This document shows positions 43,767-54,195 of a DNA stretch of 64,000 nucleotides, piece by piece. The position numbers and the translations under genes are program-made. The notes under the pieces were generated by a model that was not told the origin of the DNA, searched no databases, and was given only the letters and a program-made list of their open reading frames with translations. Source of the stretch: Companilactobacillus mishanensis (GTDB lineage: Bacteria; Bacillota; Bacilli; Lactobacillales; Lactobacillaceae); NCBI RefSeq assembly GCF_003946505.1, contig NZ_RHON01000003.1, positions 181,256 through 245,255 on the forward strand. The letters are read 5' to 3'. Each line of letters opens with the position of its first letter. Within the stretch, counting starts at the first letter, position 1.

Positions 43767-46382
43767 ATGGACGATAGAAGAATTTCAGACGTTAACTTAA
43801 CGGAAGTCATGAAGAAATCTTTCGTTGATTACGCTGCCAGTGTTATCGTATCTCGTGCTCTTCCAGATGTACGTGACGGTTTAAAACCAGTTCACCGTCG
43901 TATTTTATACGGTATGAATGAACTTGGTGTTACACCTGACAAGCCATATAAGAAGAGTGCGCGTTTCGTTGGGGATATCATGGGTAAGTATCACCCCCAT
44001 GGTGACTCGGCCATTTATGAATCAATGGTCAGAATGGCGCAGGACTTTAGTTACCGCTATCCATTAGTTGATGGACACGGAAACTTTGGTTCAATCGATG
44101 GTGATCCTCCTGCTGCTATGCGTTATACCGAAGCTCGTATGAGTAAGATGGCTGTTGAAATGTTGCGAGACATCAACAAAGATACAGTTGATCTTGTTCC
44201 TAACTACGATGGTGAAGAAAAAGAACCAATGGTATTGCCTGCACGTTTTCCTAACCTTTTGGTCAATGGTGCAACTGGTATTGCCGTTGGTATGACAACT
44301 AATATTCCATCACATAACTTAAAAGAAGTTATCGATGCTTTACATATTTTGATGAGAAATAAAGAAGCTACCGTTGCTGACTTGATGAAAGCTATCCCGG
44401 GACCAGATTTTGCCACGGGTGGTATTATTATGGGTCGCTCTGGTATCAGACGTGCATATGAAACAGGTAAGGGTACAATTATCTTGCGTGCCAAGGTCGA
44501 TGTTGAAACTAAGAAGAGTGGCGCAGAACAAATTATTGTTACTGAACTACCTTACATGGTCAACAAGGCTACTTTGGTCGAAAGAATTGCTGAACTTGCA
44601 CGTGATAAGAAGCTTGAAGGTATCACTGACCTAAACGATGAATCTGACCGTGAGGGTATGAGAATTGTTATCGACATACGTCGTGATATGAGTGCTTCTG
44701 TTGTATTGAACAACTTATATAAGATGACTCAATTACAAATTTCATATGGTATCAACATGGTTGCTATCGTTGGCAAGACTCCTAAAGTTCTTTCATTGAA
44801 AGAAGTTTTAGTTGAGTACTTGAAGCATCAAGAAGTAGTTATTCGTCGTAGAACTGAATATGAATTGAAACGTGCAGAAGCTCGTGCTCACATTCTTGAA
44901 GGTTTAAGAATAGCTTTGGATCACATTGATGAAATTATTGCCATCATTCGTGGTTCTCAAACTTCAGCTATCGCAAAACAAACTTTGATGGACCGATTCA
45001 AGTTATCTGACAAACAATCACAAGCTATTCTTGATATGCGTTTGGTTCGTTTGACAGGTTTGGAACGTGAAAAAGTTGAGGCAGAATATCAAGATTTAGT
45101 AGTGAAAATTGCTGATTACAAAGATATTTTGGCTAACTCTGAGCGTGTTGATAAGATTATTTATGATGAATTACTTGATATTCAAGAGAAATTCGGTGAC
45201 GCTCGTCGTACTGAAATTCGTGCAAGTGAAATCACAAATATCGAAGACGAAGACTTGATTGAAGAAGAAAATATCCTTATCGTTTTGACACATAATGGAT
45301 ATATCAAACGTCTTTCAGCTGATGAATTTAGAGTTCAAAACCGTGGTGGACGTGGTATTCAAGGTATGGGAGTTCATGATGATGACTTCATCGAACAGAT
45401 GATTTATACATCTACTCATGACCGTCTATTGTTCTTTACTAATACTGGTAAAGTTTATAGAACTAAAGGTTATGAAGTCCCAGAATACGGACGTACAGCC
45501 AAGGGAATTCCAGTTATCAACCTTTTGAATATTGAAAAGGGTGAAAAAATCGAAACTGTTATCAATGTTGATAGGGATGTCGATCGAGATAACTCATTCT
45601 TGTTCTTCGTTACTAAGTATGGAACCGTAAAACGTACTCCTGTTAACGATTTTGCTAACATCAGACATTCCGGTTTACGTGCCATCGCCTTGAAGGACCA
45701 AGATGAATTGACTAATGTCTTTATGACAGATGGTAGCAAGATCATCTTTATCGGTACTCACCGTGGATATGCCGTAACATTCAGAGAAACAGACGTCCGT
45801 CCTATGGGAAGAACAGCTGCTGGTGTTCGTGGTATCAAGTTACGTGAAGAAGATTACGTTGTTGGTTCTTCAATTCTTGAACAAGATCAAGAAGTATTGA
45901 CGATTTCCGAAAATGGATATGGTAAGAGAACTGCAGCTACTGAATATCCAGTTAAGGGTCGTGGTGGTAAAGGTATCAAGACTGCCAACGTTACTGAAAA
46001 GAACGGACCTATTGCTGGTATTGCAGCAGTTGTTGGTGATGAAGACATCATGCTTGTTACAAATACAGGTGTTATGATCCGATTCGACGTTGAGAACGTT
46101 TCTCAAACTGGTCGTGCAACACTTGGTGTTAGATTGATCAAGGTTGACGACAAAGCAATTGTTTCGACAATGGCCTTGATTGACCACGAAGATGAGGAAG
46201 CAGAAACTGACGATGCTGATAAAGCAAACTCAGATTCAGATGCACCTCAAGCTAGTGATCAAGCAGATGATTCGGAAAGTACTTCAGATGATACTTCTGA
46301 TAGTACAGATGAAACTGAAAATACAAATTCCGACGATGATGCGCCATCAAATGATGATGACTCAGATAATTCTGAAGAATAA
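43767..46382 (+). CDS. gyrA: DNA gyrase subunit A with an extended acidic tail
   Basis: 871 residues. The catalytic Tyr is in [12 protein letters not shown], and the quinolone-determining region [19 protein letters not shown] appears unaltered (Ser and Glu at the two usual positions). The GyrA-box is present as [10 protein letters not shown]. After the beta-pinwheel, the last ~65 residues are nearly all Asp, Glu, Ser, Thr and Asn. In E. coli a shorter acidic tail modulates DNA wrapping; here it is longer. Confidence 0.97.
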   Translation: MDDRRISDVNLTEVMKKSFVDYAASVIVSRALPDVRDGLKPVHRRILYGMNELGVTPDKPYKKSARFVGDIMGKYHPHGDSAIYESMVRMAQDFSYRYPLVDGHGNFGSIDGDPPAAMRYTEARMSKMAVEMLRDINKDTVDLVPNYDGEEKEPMVLPARFPNLLVNGATGIAVGMTTNIPSHNLKEVIDALHILMRNKEATVADLMKAIPGPDFATGGIIMGRSGIRRAYETGKGTIILRAKVDVETKKSGAEQIIVTELPYMVNKATLVERIAELARDKKLEGITDLNDESDREGMRIVIDIRRDMSASVVLNNLYKMTQLQISYGINMVAIVGKTPKVLSLKEVLVEYLKHQEVVIRRRTEYELKRAEARAHILEGLRIALDHIDEIIAIIRGSQTSAIAKQTLMDRFKLSDKQSQAILDMRLVRLTGLEREKVEAEYQDLVVKIADYKDILANSERVDKIIYDELLDIQEKFGDARRTEIRASEITNIEDEDLIEEENILIVLTHNGYIKRLSADEFRVQNRGGRGIQGMGVHDDDFIEQMIYTSTHDRLLFFTNTGKVYRTKGYEVPEYGRTAKGIPVINLLNIEKGEKIETVINVDRDVDRDNSFLFFVTKYGTVKRTPVNDFANIRHSGLRAIALKDQDELTNVFMTDGSKIIFIGTHRGYAVTFRETDVRPMGRTAAGVRGIKLREEDYVVGSSILEQDQEVLTISENGYGKRTAATEYPVKGRGGKGIKTANVTEKNGPIAGIAAVVGDEDIMLVTNTGVMIRFDVENVSQTGRATLGVRLIKVDDKAIVSTMALIDHEDEEAETDDADKANSDSDAPQASDQADDSESTSDDTSDSTDETENTNSDDDAPSNDDDSDNSEE

Positions 46383-46406
46383 AATTTAATAGTTTTGAAA
46401 AAAAAT

Positions 46407-46469
46407 AATCGTTTCTGCGTAATTTATAGTGTATCCAGTTCGGTACACGTCAGGCAGAAACGATTTTTT
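46407..46469 (+). terminator. Large terminator of the gyrase operon
   Basis: AATCGTTTCTGC / GCAGAAACGATT stem enclosing a second hairpin (GTGTA / TACAC), with a T-run. Confidence 0.85.
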
Positions 46470-46547
46470 AATTGAAAAAACAGCTAGAATTCAAGGAGTG
46501 TTTATGGTAAACTCATACATTGTGAGTATAAAATGTAGATAATTTAT

Positions 46548-46589
46548 ACTCCTTGTCCTTTAGCTAGGACCATTAGACCATAAGGAGGT
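46548..46589 (+). promoter_or_regulatory. rpsF leader structure, possible S6:S18 autoregulatory site
   Basis: CTCCTT (46549-46554) can pair with the ribosome site AAGGAG (46582-46587), and GTCCT/AGGAC (46555/46566) forms a second stem inside. This hides the rpsF ribosome site. A leader bound by the S6:S18 complex is known upstream of rpsF in many bacteria; I did not confirm its conserved bulge. Confidence 0.45.
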
Positions 46590-46597
46590 GCACAGTC

Positions 46598-46897
46598 ATG
46601 GCAGAAACACATTACGAAATTACTTATATCATTAAGCCAGATATCGAAGAAGAGGCTAAGAAGACTCTTATTGATCGTTACGACAAGATCATCAACGATA
46701 ATGGTGCTAAAGTAATTGATTCCAAAGACTGGGAAAAGAAACGCTTAGCATACGAAATTGCTAACTACAAAGAAGGTATCTATCATATTATTAACTTAGA
46801 TGCCTCAGATGACGTAGCATTAAGCGAATTTGATCGTCTTGCAAAAATCGACGACAACATTCTTCGTCATATGACAGTTAAACGCGACGACAAATAA
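46598..46897 (+). CDS. rpsF: 30S ribosomal protein bS6
   Basis: 99 residues of standard bS6 ([38 protein letters not shown]). It binds bS18 on the 30S platform. AAGGAGGT precedes ATG 46598. First gene of rpsF-ssb-rpsR. Confidence 0.97.
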   Translation: MAETHYEITYIIKPDIEEEAKKTLIDRYDKIINDNGAKVIDSKDWEKKRLAYEIANYKEGIYHIINLDASDDVALSEFDRLAKIDDNILRHMTVKRDDK

Positions 46898-46899
46898 TT

Positions 46900-46915
46900 T
46901 GTTTCACGTGAAACA
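46900..46915. promoter_or_regulatory. parS: parS centromere site
   Basis: TGTTTCACGTGAAACA is a perfect 16-bp match to the ParB/Spo0J-binding consensus TGTTNCACGTGAAACA. It lies just after the rpsF stop codon and 9.4 kb from oriC, as expected for an origin-proximal parS. Confidence 0.92.
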
Positions 46916-46975
46916 ATTTTTCAAAAGAGTGAAACACAATAACCTTGTGTGGAACTTATTAAAGGAGGCAGAGAT

Positions 46976-47551
46976 ATGATTAATCGAGTAGTTTTAGTCG
47001 GACGCCTGACGCGTGACCCCGAACTTAGATACACTGCCAACGGAGCTGCGGTAGCATCATTTACCGTTGCTGTTAATAGACAATTTACTAACGCTCAAGG
47101 TGAACGTGAAGCTGACTTTGTCAATTGTGTTATTTGGAGAAAAGCTGCTGAAAACTTTTCAAACTTCACACATAAAGGTTCTCTTGTAGGTGTCGATGGT
47201 CGTGTTCAAACACGTTCATATGAAAACCAACAAGGTAACCGTGTTTATGTAACTGAAGTAGTAGTTGAAAACTTCTCACTTTTGGAATCAAGATCTGAAA
47301 GTGAAAGAAGAGCTGCTAATGAAGGTAACGGTGGTAACAACAATAACTTCAACAATAACAGCAATCAAAATTCAGCTCCTAATCAATCTTCGCAAAATCA
47401 GTCTCCATTTAGTAACAACAGCAACAATAATAGTAACAACAATAATCAATCTAACAATTCAAACAATAACAATTCTGATAACAACATGAGCGATCCATTT
47501 GCTGACAACAGTAAACCAATCGACATATCAGATGACGATTTACCATTCTAA
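46976..47551 (+). CDS. ssb: Single-stranded DNA-binding protein
   Basis: 191 residues. The OB-fold is at about 1-105 ([20 protein letters not shown]). A long Asn/Ser/Gln-rich linker (about 115-175) follows, and then the acidic tip DISDDDLPF, which recruits partner proteins. AAAGGAGGC precedes ATG 46976. It lies between rpsF and rpsR as in most Firmicutes. Confidence 0.96.
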   Translation: MINRVVLVGRLTRDPELRYTANGAAVASFTVAVNRQFTNAQGEREADFVNCVIWRKAAENFSNFTHKGSLVGVDGRVQTRSYENQQGNRVYVTEVVVENFSLLESRSESERRAANEGNGGNNNNFNNNSNQNSAPNQSSQNQSPFSNNSNNNSNNNNQSNNSNNNNSDNNMSDPFADNSKPIDISDDDLPF

Positions 47552-47570
47552 TTAGAAGGGAGATATTCAC

Positions 47571-47807
47571 ATGGCCCAACAAAGAAGAGGCGGACGTAGA
47601 AGACGTAAAGTTGACTTCATCGCTGCTAACCATATCGAATACATCGATTACAAGGACACAGACTTACTAAAGAGATTTATCTCAGAACGTGGTAAGATCT
47701 TGCCAAGACGTGTTACAGGTACAAGCGCAAAGAACCAAAGAAGATTAACAATTGCCATCAAGAGAGCTAGAATCATGGCACTTCTACCATTCGTTGCAGA
47801 AGACTAA
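47571..47807 (+). CDS. rpsR: 30S ribosomal protein bS18
   Basis: 78 basic residues ([35 protein letters not shown]). It pairs with bS6. AGAAGGGAG precedes ATG 47571. Last gene of the ribosomal unit, followed by a terminator. Confidence 0.97.
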   Translation: MAQQRRGGRRRRKVDFIAANHIEYIDYKDTDLLKRFISERGKILPRRVTGTSAKNQRRLTIAIKRARIMALLPFVAED

Positions 47808-47811
47808 TAAA

Positions 47812-47838
47812 TTAGACCACTTAGGTGGTCTTTTTTTA
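47812..47838 (+). terminator. Terminator of rpsF-ssb-rpsR
   Basis: AGACCAC / GTGGTCT around TTAG and a T-run. Confidence 0.92.
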
Positions 47839-47950
47839 TTCCCATTTATTCCATTACGATAATTATATCTGGTCCAATAAAAACTAATAATAAGTGAGTC
47901 CGAGGGCCTGCTGTGATAAAATTAGAGGGTATATTAAAAGGGGAATTGAT

Positions 47951-49969
47951 ATGAAAAATATAAAAGCAAATCTGCGATATTTCCTCTCTAGAGTCGATCA
48001 TTCGACTCAACTGACTGCAGCATCATTAATAGTGATGCTTGTATCAATTTTTATAGTAGGAATCATTCATGGTGAAGTAAGTGGCTACATTCAGGCACTA
48101 TTAGTAGTAATAGCTATTATTCTGTTTGTATATTTATTCCTATTATTAGGAGAAAAGGCTGGTAAGTATACGACTGATCTGCAGTATCGAATTGATCGTG
48201 GTACTGACAACAGCTTCGTGGAATATCCATTAGGGATCCTATTATACGATGAAGATAAGCAAGTACAATGGGTCAATCCTTATTTTGTTGAAAAAACAGG
48301 TTTGGAACCTATCTATAGTATGAACATTGCTGACATTTCGCCTGATTTACTTTCATTCGTCACAACCGACGAAGAAGAGGAATCAGAGCACGGCAGTAGT
48401 CAGACAATTAAGATTGGTCACAAATATTATTTAGTCCAGGTTCAACGTGAACTAAGGGTTATCTACCTATTTGAAATTACACATTATTCTGAAATGGAAA
48501 ATCGTTATGAGAATAACCGTTCTGTTATCGGACAAATCTACTTAGATAATTACGCTGAAATTACTCAATCAATGAGTGATAGAGATATTTCCAACTTGGA
48601 TAATTACATTACTAATGAATTAACTAACTGGGCGACACGTGGAAAGATGTTCTTGAAGCGTATCGACGATGATCATTTCTTCGTAGTTGCATATTCTGGA
48701 AAGCTTTTTGAAACTGAAGATAAAGGATTCGAAGTTTTGGATACCATCCGTGAATACACTTCACAGATCAACGTACCATTAACGCTAAGTATGGGATTTT
48801 CATATGGCGTTGATGACTTGGCTGTCCTTAGTGAAGAAGCTCAGAAGAATCTTAACCTTGCTTTGGGACGTGGTGGTGACCAAGTCGTAGTTAAAGGTAT
48901 CGGAGAAAAAGCTCGTTTCTACGGTGGAAATACTGACCCTATGGAGAAGAGAACTCGTGTCCGTGCACGTATGATCAGTGAAGCTCTACAAGAGCTTTTG
49001 AAAGATAGCGACCAAGTTATTGTTATGGGACATAATCATCCTGACATGGATGTTATTGGCTCATCCTTGGGTATCAGACGTATTGCTGAGATGAATAATA
49101 CGCCATGTAAAATCGTTATTGATCAAAAATCATTACATACTGATGTTGCTCGTTTGATTGAGTTGATCGAGAAGAAAGATCCTGAAGTAAATAACGATAT
49201 AATCACTTCTGACGAGTCTAATAACATGATCACATCAAATACCTTGGTAGTCATGGTTGACCACTCTAAGCAGAGTATATCTATCAATCCAAAGCTATTT
49301 GAACAAGGCAACGAGAGAGTTGTAGTTATCGACCACCATAGACGTGGTGAGGAGTTCCCAGAGAACCCAATGTTGATCTACATCGAACCATATGCGTCAT
49401 CAACTAGTGAATTGATCACCGAAATGCTCGAGTATCAACCTAAGAATAAGAAGTCGATCGACAAGATAGAAGCAACAGCTATGCTTGCTGGTATTACAGT
49501 CGATACGAAGTCATTCTCATTGAGAACTGGTACCAGAACATTCGATGCTGCCAGTTACTTGAGATCAGTTGGTGCCGATGAGGCATTGATCCAGGAATTA
49601 TTGAAAGAAAATATTGAGTCATTTATTCAAAGAAATCATTTGATAGAAACAATCACAATGGTTGGCGATGATATGGCAATCTGTACTGGTGAGGAAGATA
49701 AACCTTATGATCCAGTCATAGTTGCTCAGGCGGCTGATACATTGTTATCATTAAATGGTGTCGAAGCATCCTTTGTAATTTCAAAACGTCCAGACGGTCG
49801 TGTGGGTATTTCTGCACGTAGTTTAGGAAACGTGAATGTACAAGTTATAATGGAAGAAATGGGTGGTGGCGGACACTTATCTGATGCCGCAACTCAAATG
49901 GATTCATCTGTTGAAGATGCTAAAGACCAGTTAGTTGAAGTCTTAGGCAAAATTAAAAATAAAAAGTAA
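47951..49969 (+). CDS. gdpP: Cyclic-di-AMP phosphodiesterase GdpP
   Basis: 672 residues. Two N-terminal membrane helices are at about 20-65, a PAS-like domain at about 80-150, a degenerate GGDEF at about 170-300, and DHH/DHHA1 at about 340-660. The DHH motifs are GHNHPDMDVIGSSLG, VMVDHSKQS and VIDHHRRGEEF, and the DHHA1 motif is GGGGHLSDAA. It degrades the second messenger c-di-AMP to pApA, affecting osmotic and wall homeostasis. AAAGGGGAATTG precedes ATG 47951. It is followed closely by rplI. Confidence 0.95.
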   Translation: MKNIKANLRYFLSRVDHSTQLTAASLIVMLVSIFIVGIIHGEVSGYIQALLVVIAIILFVYLFLLLGEKAGKYTTDLQYRIDRGTDNSFVEYPLGILLYDEDKQVQWVNPYFVEKTGLEPIYSMNIADISPDLLSFVTTDEEEESEHGSSQTIKIGHKYYLVQVQRELRVIYLFEITHYSEMENRYENNRSVIGQIYLDNYAEITQSMSDRDISNLDNYITNELTNWATRGKMFLKRIDDDHFFVVAYSGKLFETEDKGFEVLDTIREYTSQINVPLTLSMGFSYGVDDLAVLSEEAQKNLNLALGRGGDQVVVKGIGEKARFYGGNTDPMEKRTRVRARMISEALQELLKDSDQVIVMGHNHPDMDVIGSSLGIRRIAEMNNTPCKIVIDQKSLHTDVARLIELIEKKDPEVNNDIITSDESNNMITSNTLVVMVDHSKQSISINPKLFEQGNERVVVIDHHRRGEEFPENPMLIYIEPYASSTSELITEMLEYQPKNKKSIDKIEATAMLAGITVDTKSFSLRTGTRTFDAASYLRSVGADEALIQELLKENIESFIQRNHLIETITMVGDDMAICTGEEDKPYDPVIVAQAADTLLSLNGVEASFVISKRPDGRVGISARSLGNVNVQVIMEEMGGGGHLSDAATQMDSSVEDAKDQLVEVLGKIKNKK

Positions 49970-49984
49970 ACGGGGGAGATCATC

Positions 49985-50440
49985 GTGAAGGTTATCTTTA
50001 CTGAAGATGTAAGAGGAAAAGGCAAGCGTGGAGAAGTGAAAAACGTTGCCTCAGGTTACGCACAAAACTTTTTGATCAAGAATAATAAAGCTATCGAAGC
50101 AACAAAAGCTAACATGGCTCAATTAAAAGCTGAACAAAATCGTGAAGAGAAAGATTACGAAGCTGAATTAGCAGAAGCAAAAGTTGTCAAAGGTAAAATC
50201 GAAGATGACAAGACTGTTGTTGAGATACCAGCTAAAGCAGGTACTGATGGAAGATTATTTGGTTCGATCACAACCAAAAAGATTGCCGAAGAGCTCAAAA
50301 AACAGTACGATATTACAGTTGATAAACATAAGATGAATTTAACCGATGGTGCCAAAGCACTTGGATTCGTCAATGTTCCAGCCAAGATTTTTGATACAGT
50401 AGAAGCAACAATAAGAGTACATATTGTCGAAAAGAAGTAG
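49985..50440 (+). CDS. rplI: 50S ribosomal protein bL9
   Basis: 151 residues ([20 protein letters not shown], then [11 protein letters not shown]), with the usual two domains joined by a long helix. It starts with GTG 49985 behind GGGGGAG. Encoded 15 bp after gdpP and 7 bp before dnaB, as one unit. Confidence 0.96.
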   Translation: MKVIFTEDVRGKGKRGEVKNVASGYAQNFLIKNNKAIEATKANMAQLKAEQNREEKDYEAELAEAKVVKGKIEDDKTVVEIPAKAGTDGRLFGSITTKKIAEELKKQYDITVDKHKMNLTDGAKALGFVNVPAKIFDTVEATIRVHIVEKK

Positions 50441-50447
50441 GTAGTCA

Positions 50448-51824
50448 ATGAATAATGATATAACTAGAATACCGCCCAATGATAAGGAAGCTGAACAAGC
50501 CGTATTAGGAGCGGTTTTTCTGAGCAAAGATGCATTAACCGAAGCTATGGAGTACCTTGAACCAGAGGACTTCTACCAACATGCAAATCAACTAATCTTC
50601 CAAGCAATGGTCAGTATTAATGACCGTGATGACGGTCCAGTTGATGTCGTTACTATTCAAGATGAGCTGAACCGTTCAAACCAGCTCGAGGATGTTGGTG
50701 GAATCGTGTATTTGGCTGACCTAGCAAATGCCGTTCCAACAGCTGCAAACACAGAGTACTATGCGAAAATTGTTAAGCAGAAGTCAGTCTTGCGTGGATT
50801 GATCAATGCTGCAACGAAAATCGTTAATCGTAGTTTTGATGAAAATGAAGATTTGGACTCAATCATTGATGCATCCGAACGTGATATTATGGATGTTTCT
50901 GAAAATCGTAGTCATCAAGGCTTCAGAAAAATCAGTGATGTTGTTAAATCATCATTTGCTGAAATCGATAAATTGTATGATCAAAAGAGTGATGTTACTG
51001 GTTTATCGACGGGTTATAAGGATTTAGATGCGATGACCACTGGATTACATCCTGATGAGTTGATTATTTTAGCAGCTCGTCCAGGTGTTGGTAAAACAGC
51101 TTTTGCGCTTAATTTGGTTGAAAATGCTGCTGTTAAGGATCATGCGACAGTCGCAATGTTCTCACTAGAAATGAGTGCCGAATCGTTGGTCAACCGTATG
51201 CTTTGCTCCACTGGGTCCATTGATGCTAACGCCTTACGTACAGGTCAATTAGATGAAAGTCAGTGGAACAGTTTGGTTGTTGCCATGGGTAGTCTGTCTA
51301 CGACAAATGTGTATATTGACGACACTCCTGGTGTTAAGATGGCTGAAATTCGTTCAAAATGTCGTAGATTGCTGAAAGAAAGTGGCAAATTAGACATGGT
51401 CGTGGTTGATTACTTACAGCTTATTGAAGGTACTGGACAAGAGAACCGTCAACAAGAAGTTTCCGTAATCTCACGTAATATGAAGAAATTAGCTAAAGAA
51501 TTACATTGTCCTATAATCGCATTGTCACAGCTATCTCGTGGGGTTGAAGCCCGACAAGACAAGCGTCCAATGCTTTCTGATATTCGTGAATCAGGTTCAA
51601 TTGAGCAGGATGCGGATATTGTTTCATTCCTCTATCGTGATGATTACTATCGTGACGAGGATGAAGACGGAAACTCCGAACCACAGAATGATGAGGATCA
51701 AGATGTAGGTGAAGTAGAAGTCATAATTGCCAAGAATCGTTCGGGTCCGCGTGGAACAGCGAAACTATTGTTTGTTAAGTCATACAATAAGTTTTCGTCA
51801 ATAGCACCAATGCCAGAAAATTAA
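50448..51824 (+). CDS. dnaB: Replicative DNA helicase
   Basis: 458 residues (called DnaC in B. subtilis). The N-terminal primase-interaction domain is at about 10-115. The RecA-like helicase core has Walker A AARPGVGKTAFALN, Walker B VVVDYLQLIEG and the downstream ALSQLSRGVEARQDKRP. An acidic insert is present near 410-425 (DEDEDGNSEPQNDEDQD). Starts at ATG 50448, seven bases after rplI. Confidence 0.96.
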   Translation: MNNDITRIPPNDKEAEQAVLGAVFLSKDALTEAMEYLEPEDFYQHANQLIFQAMVSINDRDDGPVDVVTIQDELNRSNQLEDVGGIVYLADLANAVPTAANTEYYAKIVKQKSVLRGLINAATKIVNRSFDENEDLDSIIDASERDIMDVSENRSHQGFRKISDVVKSSFAEIDKLYDQKSDVTGLSTGYKDLDAMTTGLHPDELIILAARPGVGKTAFALNLVENAAVKDHATVAMFSLEMSAESLVNRMLCSTGSIDANALRTGQLDESQWNSLVVAMGSLSTTNVYIDDTPGVKMAEIRSKCRRLLKESGKLDMVVVDYLQLIEGTGQENRQQEVSVISRNMKKLAKELHCPIIALSQLSRGVEARQDKRPMLSDIRESGSIEQDADIVSFLYRDDYYRDEDEDGNSEPQNDEDQDVGEVEVIIAKNRSGPRGTAKLLFVKSYNKFSSIAPMPEN

Positions 51825-51843
51825 TAAATAGGTGGAATTGTAA

Positions 51844-53127
51844 ATGACAACAGTTGTTGTAGTAGGTACCCAGTGGGGTGACGAAGGTAAAGGTAAGATT
51901 ACAGATTATTTCAGTGGCGAAGCAAATATCATTGCTCGTTACCAAGGTGGAGATAATGCTGGTCATACTCTAAATATTGATGGAAAAGTATATAAGTTGA
52001 GATCAGTTCCATCAGGTATTTTGTATCCTGACAAAACAAGTATCATCGGTAATGGTGTCGTGCTAAATATCGAATCACTATTGGAAGAATTGAAGCGCTT
52101 ACATGAACAAGGTGTAGATACTTCAAATCTAAAAATTTCGAACCGTGCTCACCTAATAATGCCATATCATATAGAATTAGATAAATTACAAGAAGCTTCT
52201 AAGGGCGATTCCAAGGTCGGTACGACCAATAGAGGTATAGGACCGACCTATTCTGACAAATCAGCGCGCGTAGGAATCAGAATGGCAGATATCCTTGATA
52301 AAGACATATTTAAAGAGGTTTTAAAGGATAATCTAGACCGCAAGAATGCCTTATTTACCAAGGTTTATGGCGCAGAACCAATGAACTTTGATGATATTTT
52401 TGAAAAATACTATGAATATGGTCAAGAACTAAAAGATCGTGTTATTGATACATCAGCATATTTGAACAAAGAACTTAAACGTGGAGAAAATGTACTGTTT
52501 GAGGGCGCTCAAGGAATTATGTTGGACATTGATCATGGAACATATCCATATGTGACATCATCAAACCCTGCAGGTGGAGTTACAACTGGAGCAGGTGTTG
52601 GTGCACCGTTGATCGATAAAGTAATTGGAGTCGTAAAGGCCTATACATCAAGAGTTGGTGCTGGTCCATTCCCAACAGAACAAAACAACGAAACAGGGGA
52701 CTTTTTACGTGAAGCTGGACATGAATATGGTACAGTTACACATCGTCCTAGACGTGTTGGCTGGTTGGATACAGTTGTATTGAAACACTCATGCAACGTC
52801 TCAGGAGTTACACACTTGTCTCTTAACTGTCTAGATGTTCTAACAGGACTAAAAGAAATCAAAGTTTGTGTCGGATATGACTTCAATGGTAAACAGATTG
52901 ATGAATATCCAGCTAACTTGAATTTCCTTGCAAAATGTAAACCAGTATATAAAACATTTGATGGTTGGGATGAAGATATCACAAAAGCTACTTCAATCGA
53001 TCAACTACCAGATGCAGCAAAAGCTTATCTTGAATTCTTGAAGGAAGAACTGGATGTGGAATATGCAACAATTTCAGTTGGACCAGATAGAGATCAAACA
53101 ATTATTGTTAATGACGTTTGGAAATAA
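51844..53127 (+). CDS. purA: Adenylosuccinate synthetase
   Basis: 427 residues. It catalyses GTP-dependent conversion of IMP and aspartate to adenylosuccinate, the first step to AMP. The P-loop-like start [16 protein letters not shown] and the later [20 protein letters not shown] are diagnostic. It lies 19 bp after dnaB and ends with a strong terminator. Confidence 0.97.
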   Translation: MTTVVVVGTQWGDEGKGKITDYFSGEANIIARYQGGDNAGHTLNIDGKVYKLRSVPSGILYPDKTSIIGNGVVLNIESLLEELKRLHEQGVDTSNLKISNRAHLIMPYHIELDKLQEASKGDSKVGTTNRGIGPTYSDKSARVGIRMADILDKDIFKEVLKDNLDRKNALFTKVYGAEPMNFDDIFEKYYEYGQELKDRVIDTSAYLNKELKRGENVLFEGAQGIMLDIDHGTYPYVTSSNPAGGVTTGAGVGAPLIDKVIGVVKAYTSRVGAGPFPTEQNNETGDFLREAGHEYGTVTHRPRRVGWLDTVVLKHSCNVSGVTHLSLNCLDVLTGLKEIKVCVGYDFNGKQIDEYPANLNFLAKCKPVYKTFDGWDEDITKATSIDQLPDAAKAYLEFLKEELDVEYATISVGPDRDQTIIVNDVWK

Positions 53128-53154
53128 TGGAAATATTATTTCCCGGGAAATATA

Positions 53155-53197
53155 AAAACAGCCACAGAATCATTTCTGATTCCGTGGCTGTTTTTTA
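53155..53197. terminator. Bidirectional terminator after purA
   Basis: AACAGCCACAGAATCA / TGATTCCGTGGCTGTT stem with A- and T-runs. The palindrome TTTCCCGGGAAA precedes it. Confidence 0.92.
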
Positions 53198-54130
53198 TTT
53201 AGATAGACTGTTTGATGAAATTCCATTTTGAATATAAATATATTTAGCCTTATTTCTGTCATAGTTCAATGTGTAATATCTAGTTTTCTTTCGATCCACC
53301 TGTTTGATATATATTCTAGATGTTCGAGGTACATCTGCAAGTTCATATCCGATTATAGAAAAGTTAGTCAATCTCGAGTTAGAATATCTGGCAAGATTAA
53401 ATAATGCTTTATTACTTTCATCTGGATCTAATCCAAGGTTAATTGCTAATTGATTAAATTCTCCTGGATTACTTGCACTATTTGTAGTTAAGTTTGAATT
53501 AATGATTGCTGTTTTGATTTGTTGAGTAAATGATTTGGACTTTTTGATTCCATCTTGACCAAGGACTATTCCATCTAATAAGTATTTGGGTGGATATTTT
53601 GCTGAAGTAGAACCTAAGTATTTAGATGTGGTGATTTGATTTCCTTTATAGTGAAGTCTATATCTGTAACTTTTGATTTGTTTAGTATCATTATATTGGT
53701 TGCAGCTGATTGTCAGATACTTCCCATTCAAATCTCTTCCAAAGTTTAATGAAGTTATCTTGTATATGTATTGATGAGATTGGTCGTGAACTTTATCATT
53801 CAATTGCTTTTGCTGATCATTAGACAGAAAGCTGAACTTCTTAGTTTGCTGATAAGTAGTATCGAGGTTATTAACTAGTTTGATTACATGAAACTTCTCA
53901 TTGTTTAAATCAGACACATTAGTATCGATTGATTTGGGAGTCACATTTTTATCTACATTGTTTGGATTGACTATTAAGGAGAATGGAATGGTTATTTCAG
54001 ATATCCTATCAATAGTCTTGTTCTTTATATTAGCTATATTAAAAATGTACATGATAATTACCAATATAAGGATGACGAGGATCGTGATCCATGTAATATG
54101 TTTTTTGTTTAATTTTTTCAATTTTGTCAC
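53195..54130 (-). CDS. Membrane-anchored protein of unknown function
   Basis: 311 residues. A basic N-terminus is followed by one hydrophobic helix (WITILVILILVIIMYIF, about 14-31) and a long basic extracytoplasmic part rich in Asn, Lys, Tyr and Ser. No motif or family is recognised. Its start is 65 bp from the divergent gene for another membrane-anchored protein, so they may share regulation. Confidence 0.65.
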   Translation of the reverse strand: MTKLKKLNKKHITWITILVILILVIIMYIFNIANIKNKTIDRISEITIPFSLIVNPNNVDKNVTPKSIDTNVSDLNNEKFHVIKLVNNLDTTYQQTKKFSFLSNDQQKQLNDKVHDQSHQYIYKITSLNFGRDLNGKYLTISCNQYNDTKQIKSYRYRLHYKGNQITTSKYLGSTSAKYPPKYLLDGIVLGQDGIKKSKSFTQQIKTAIINSNLTTNSASNPGEFNQLAINLGLDPDESNKALFNLARYSNSRLTNFSIIGYELADVPRTSRIYIKQVDRKKTRYYTLNYDRNKAKYIYIQNGISSNSLSK

Positions 54131-54195
54131 CTTTTATTAGCAATATATTTTAATATATATAGTATACGAAAGAATCAGTTTAATCGGGGAAAATA

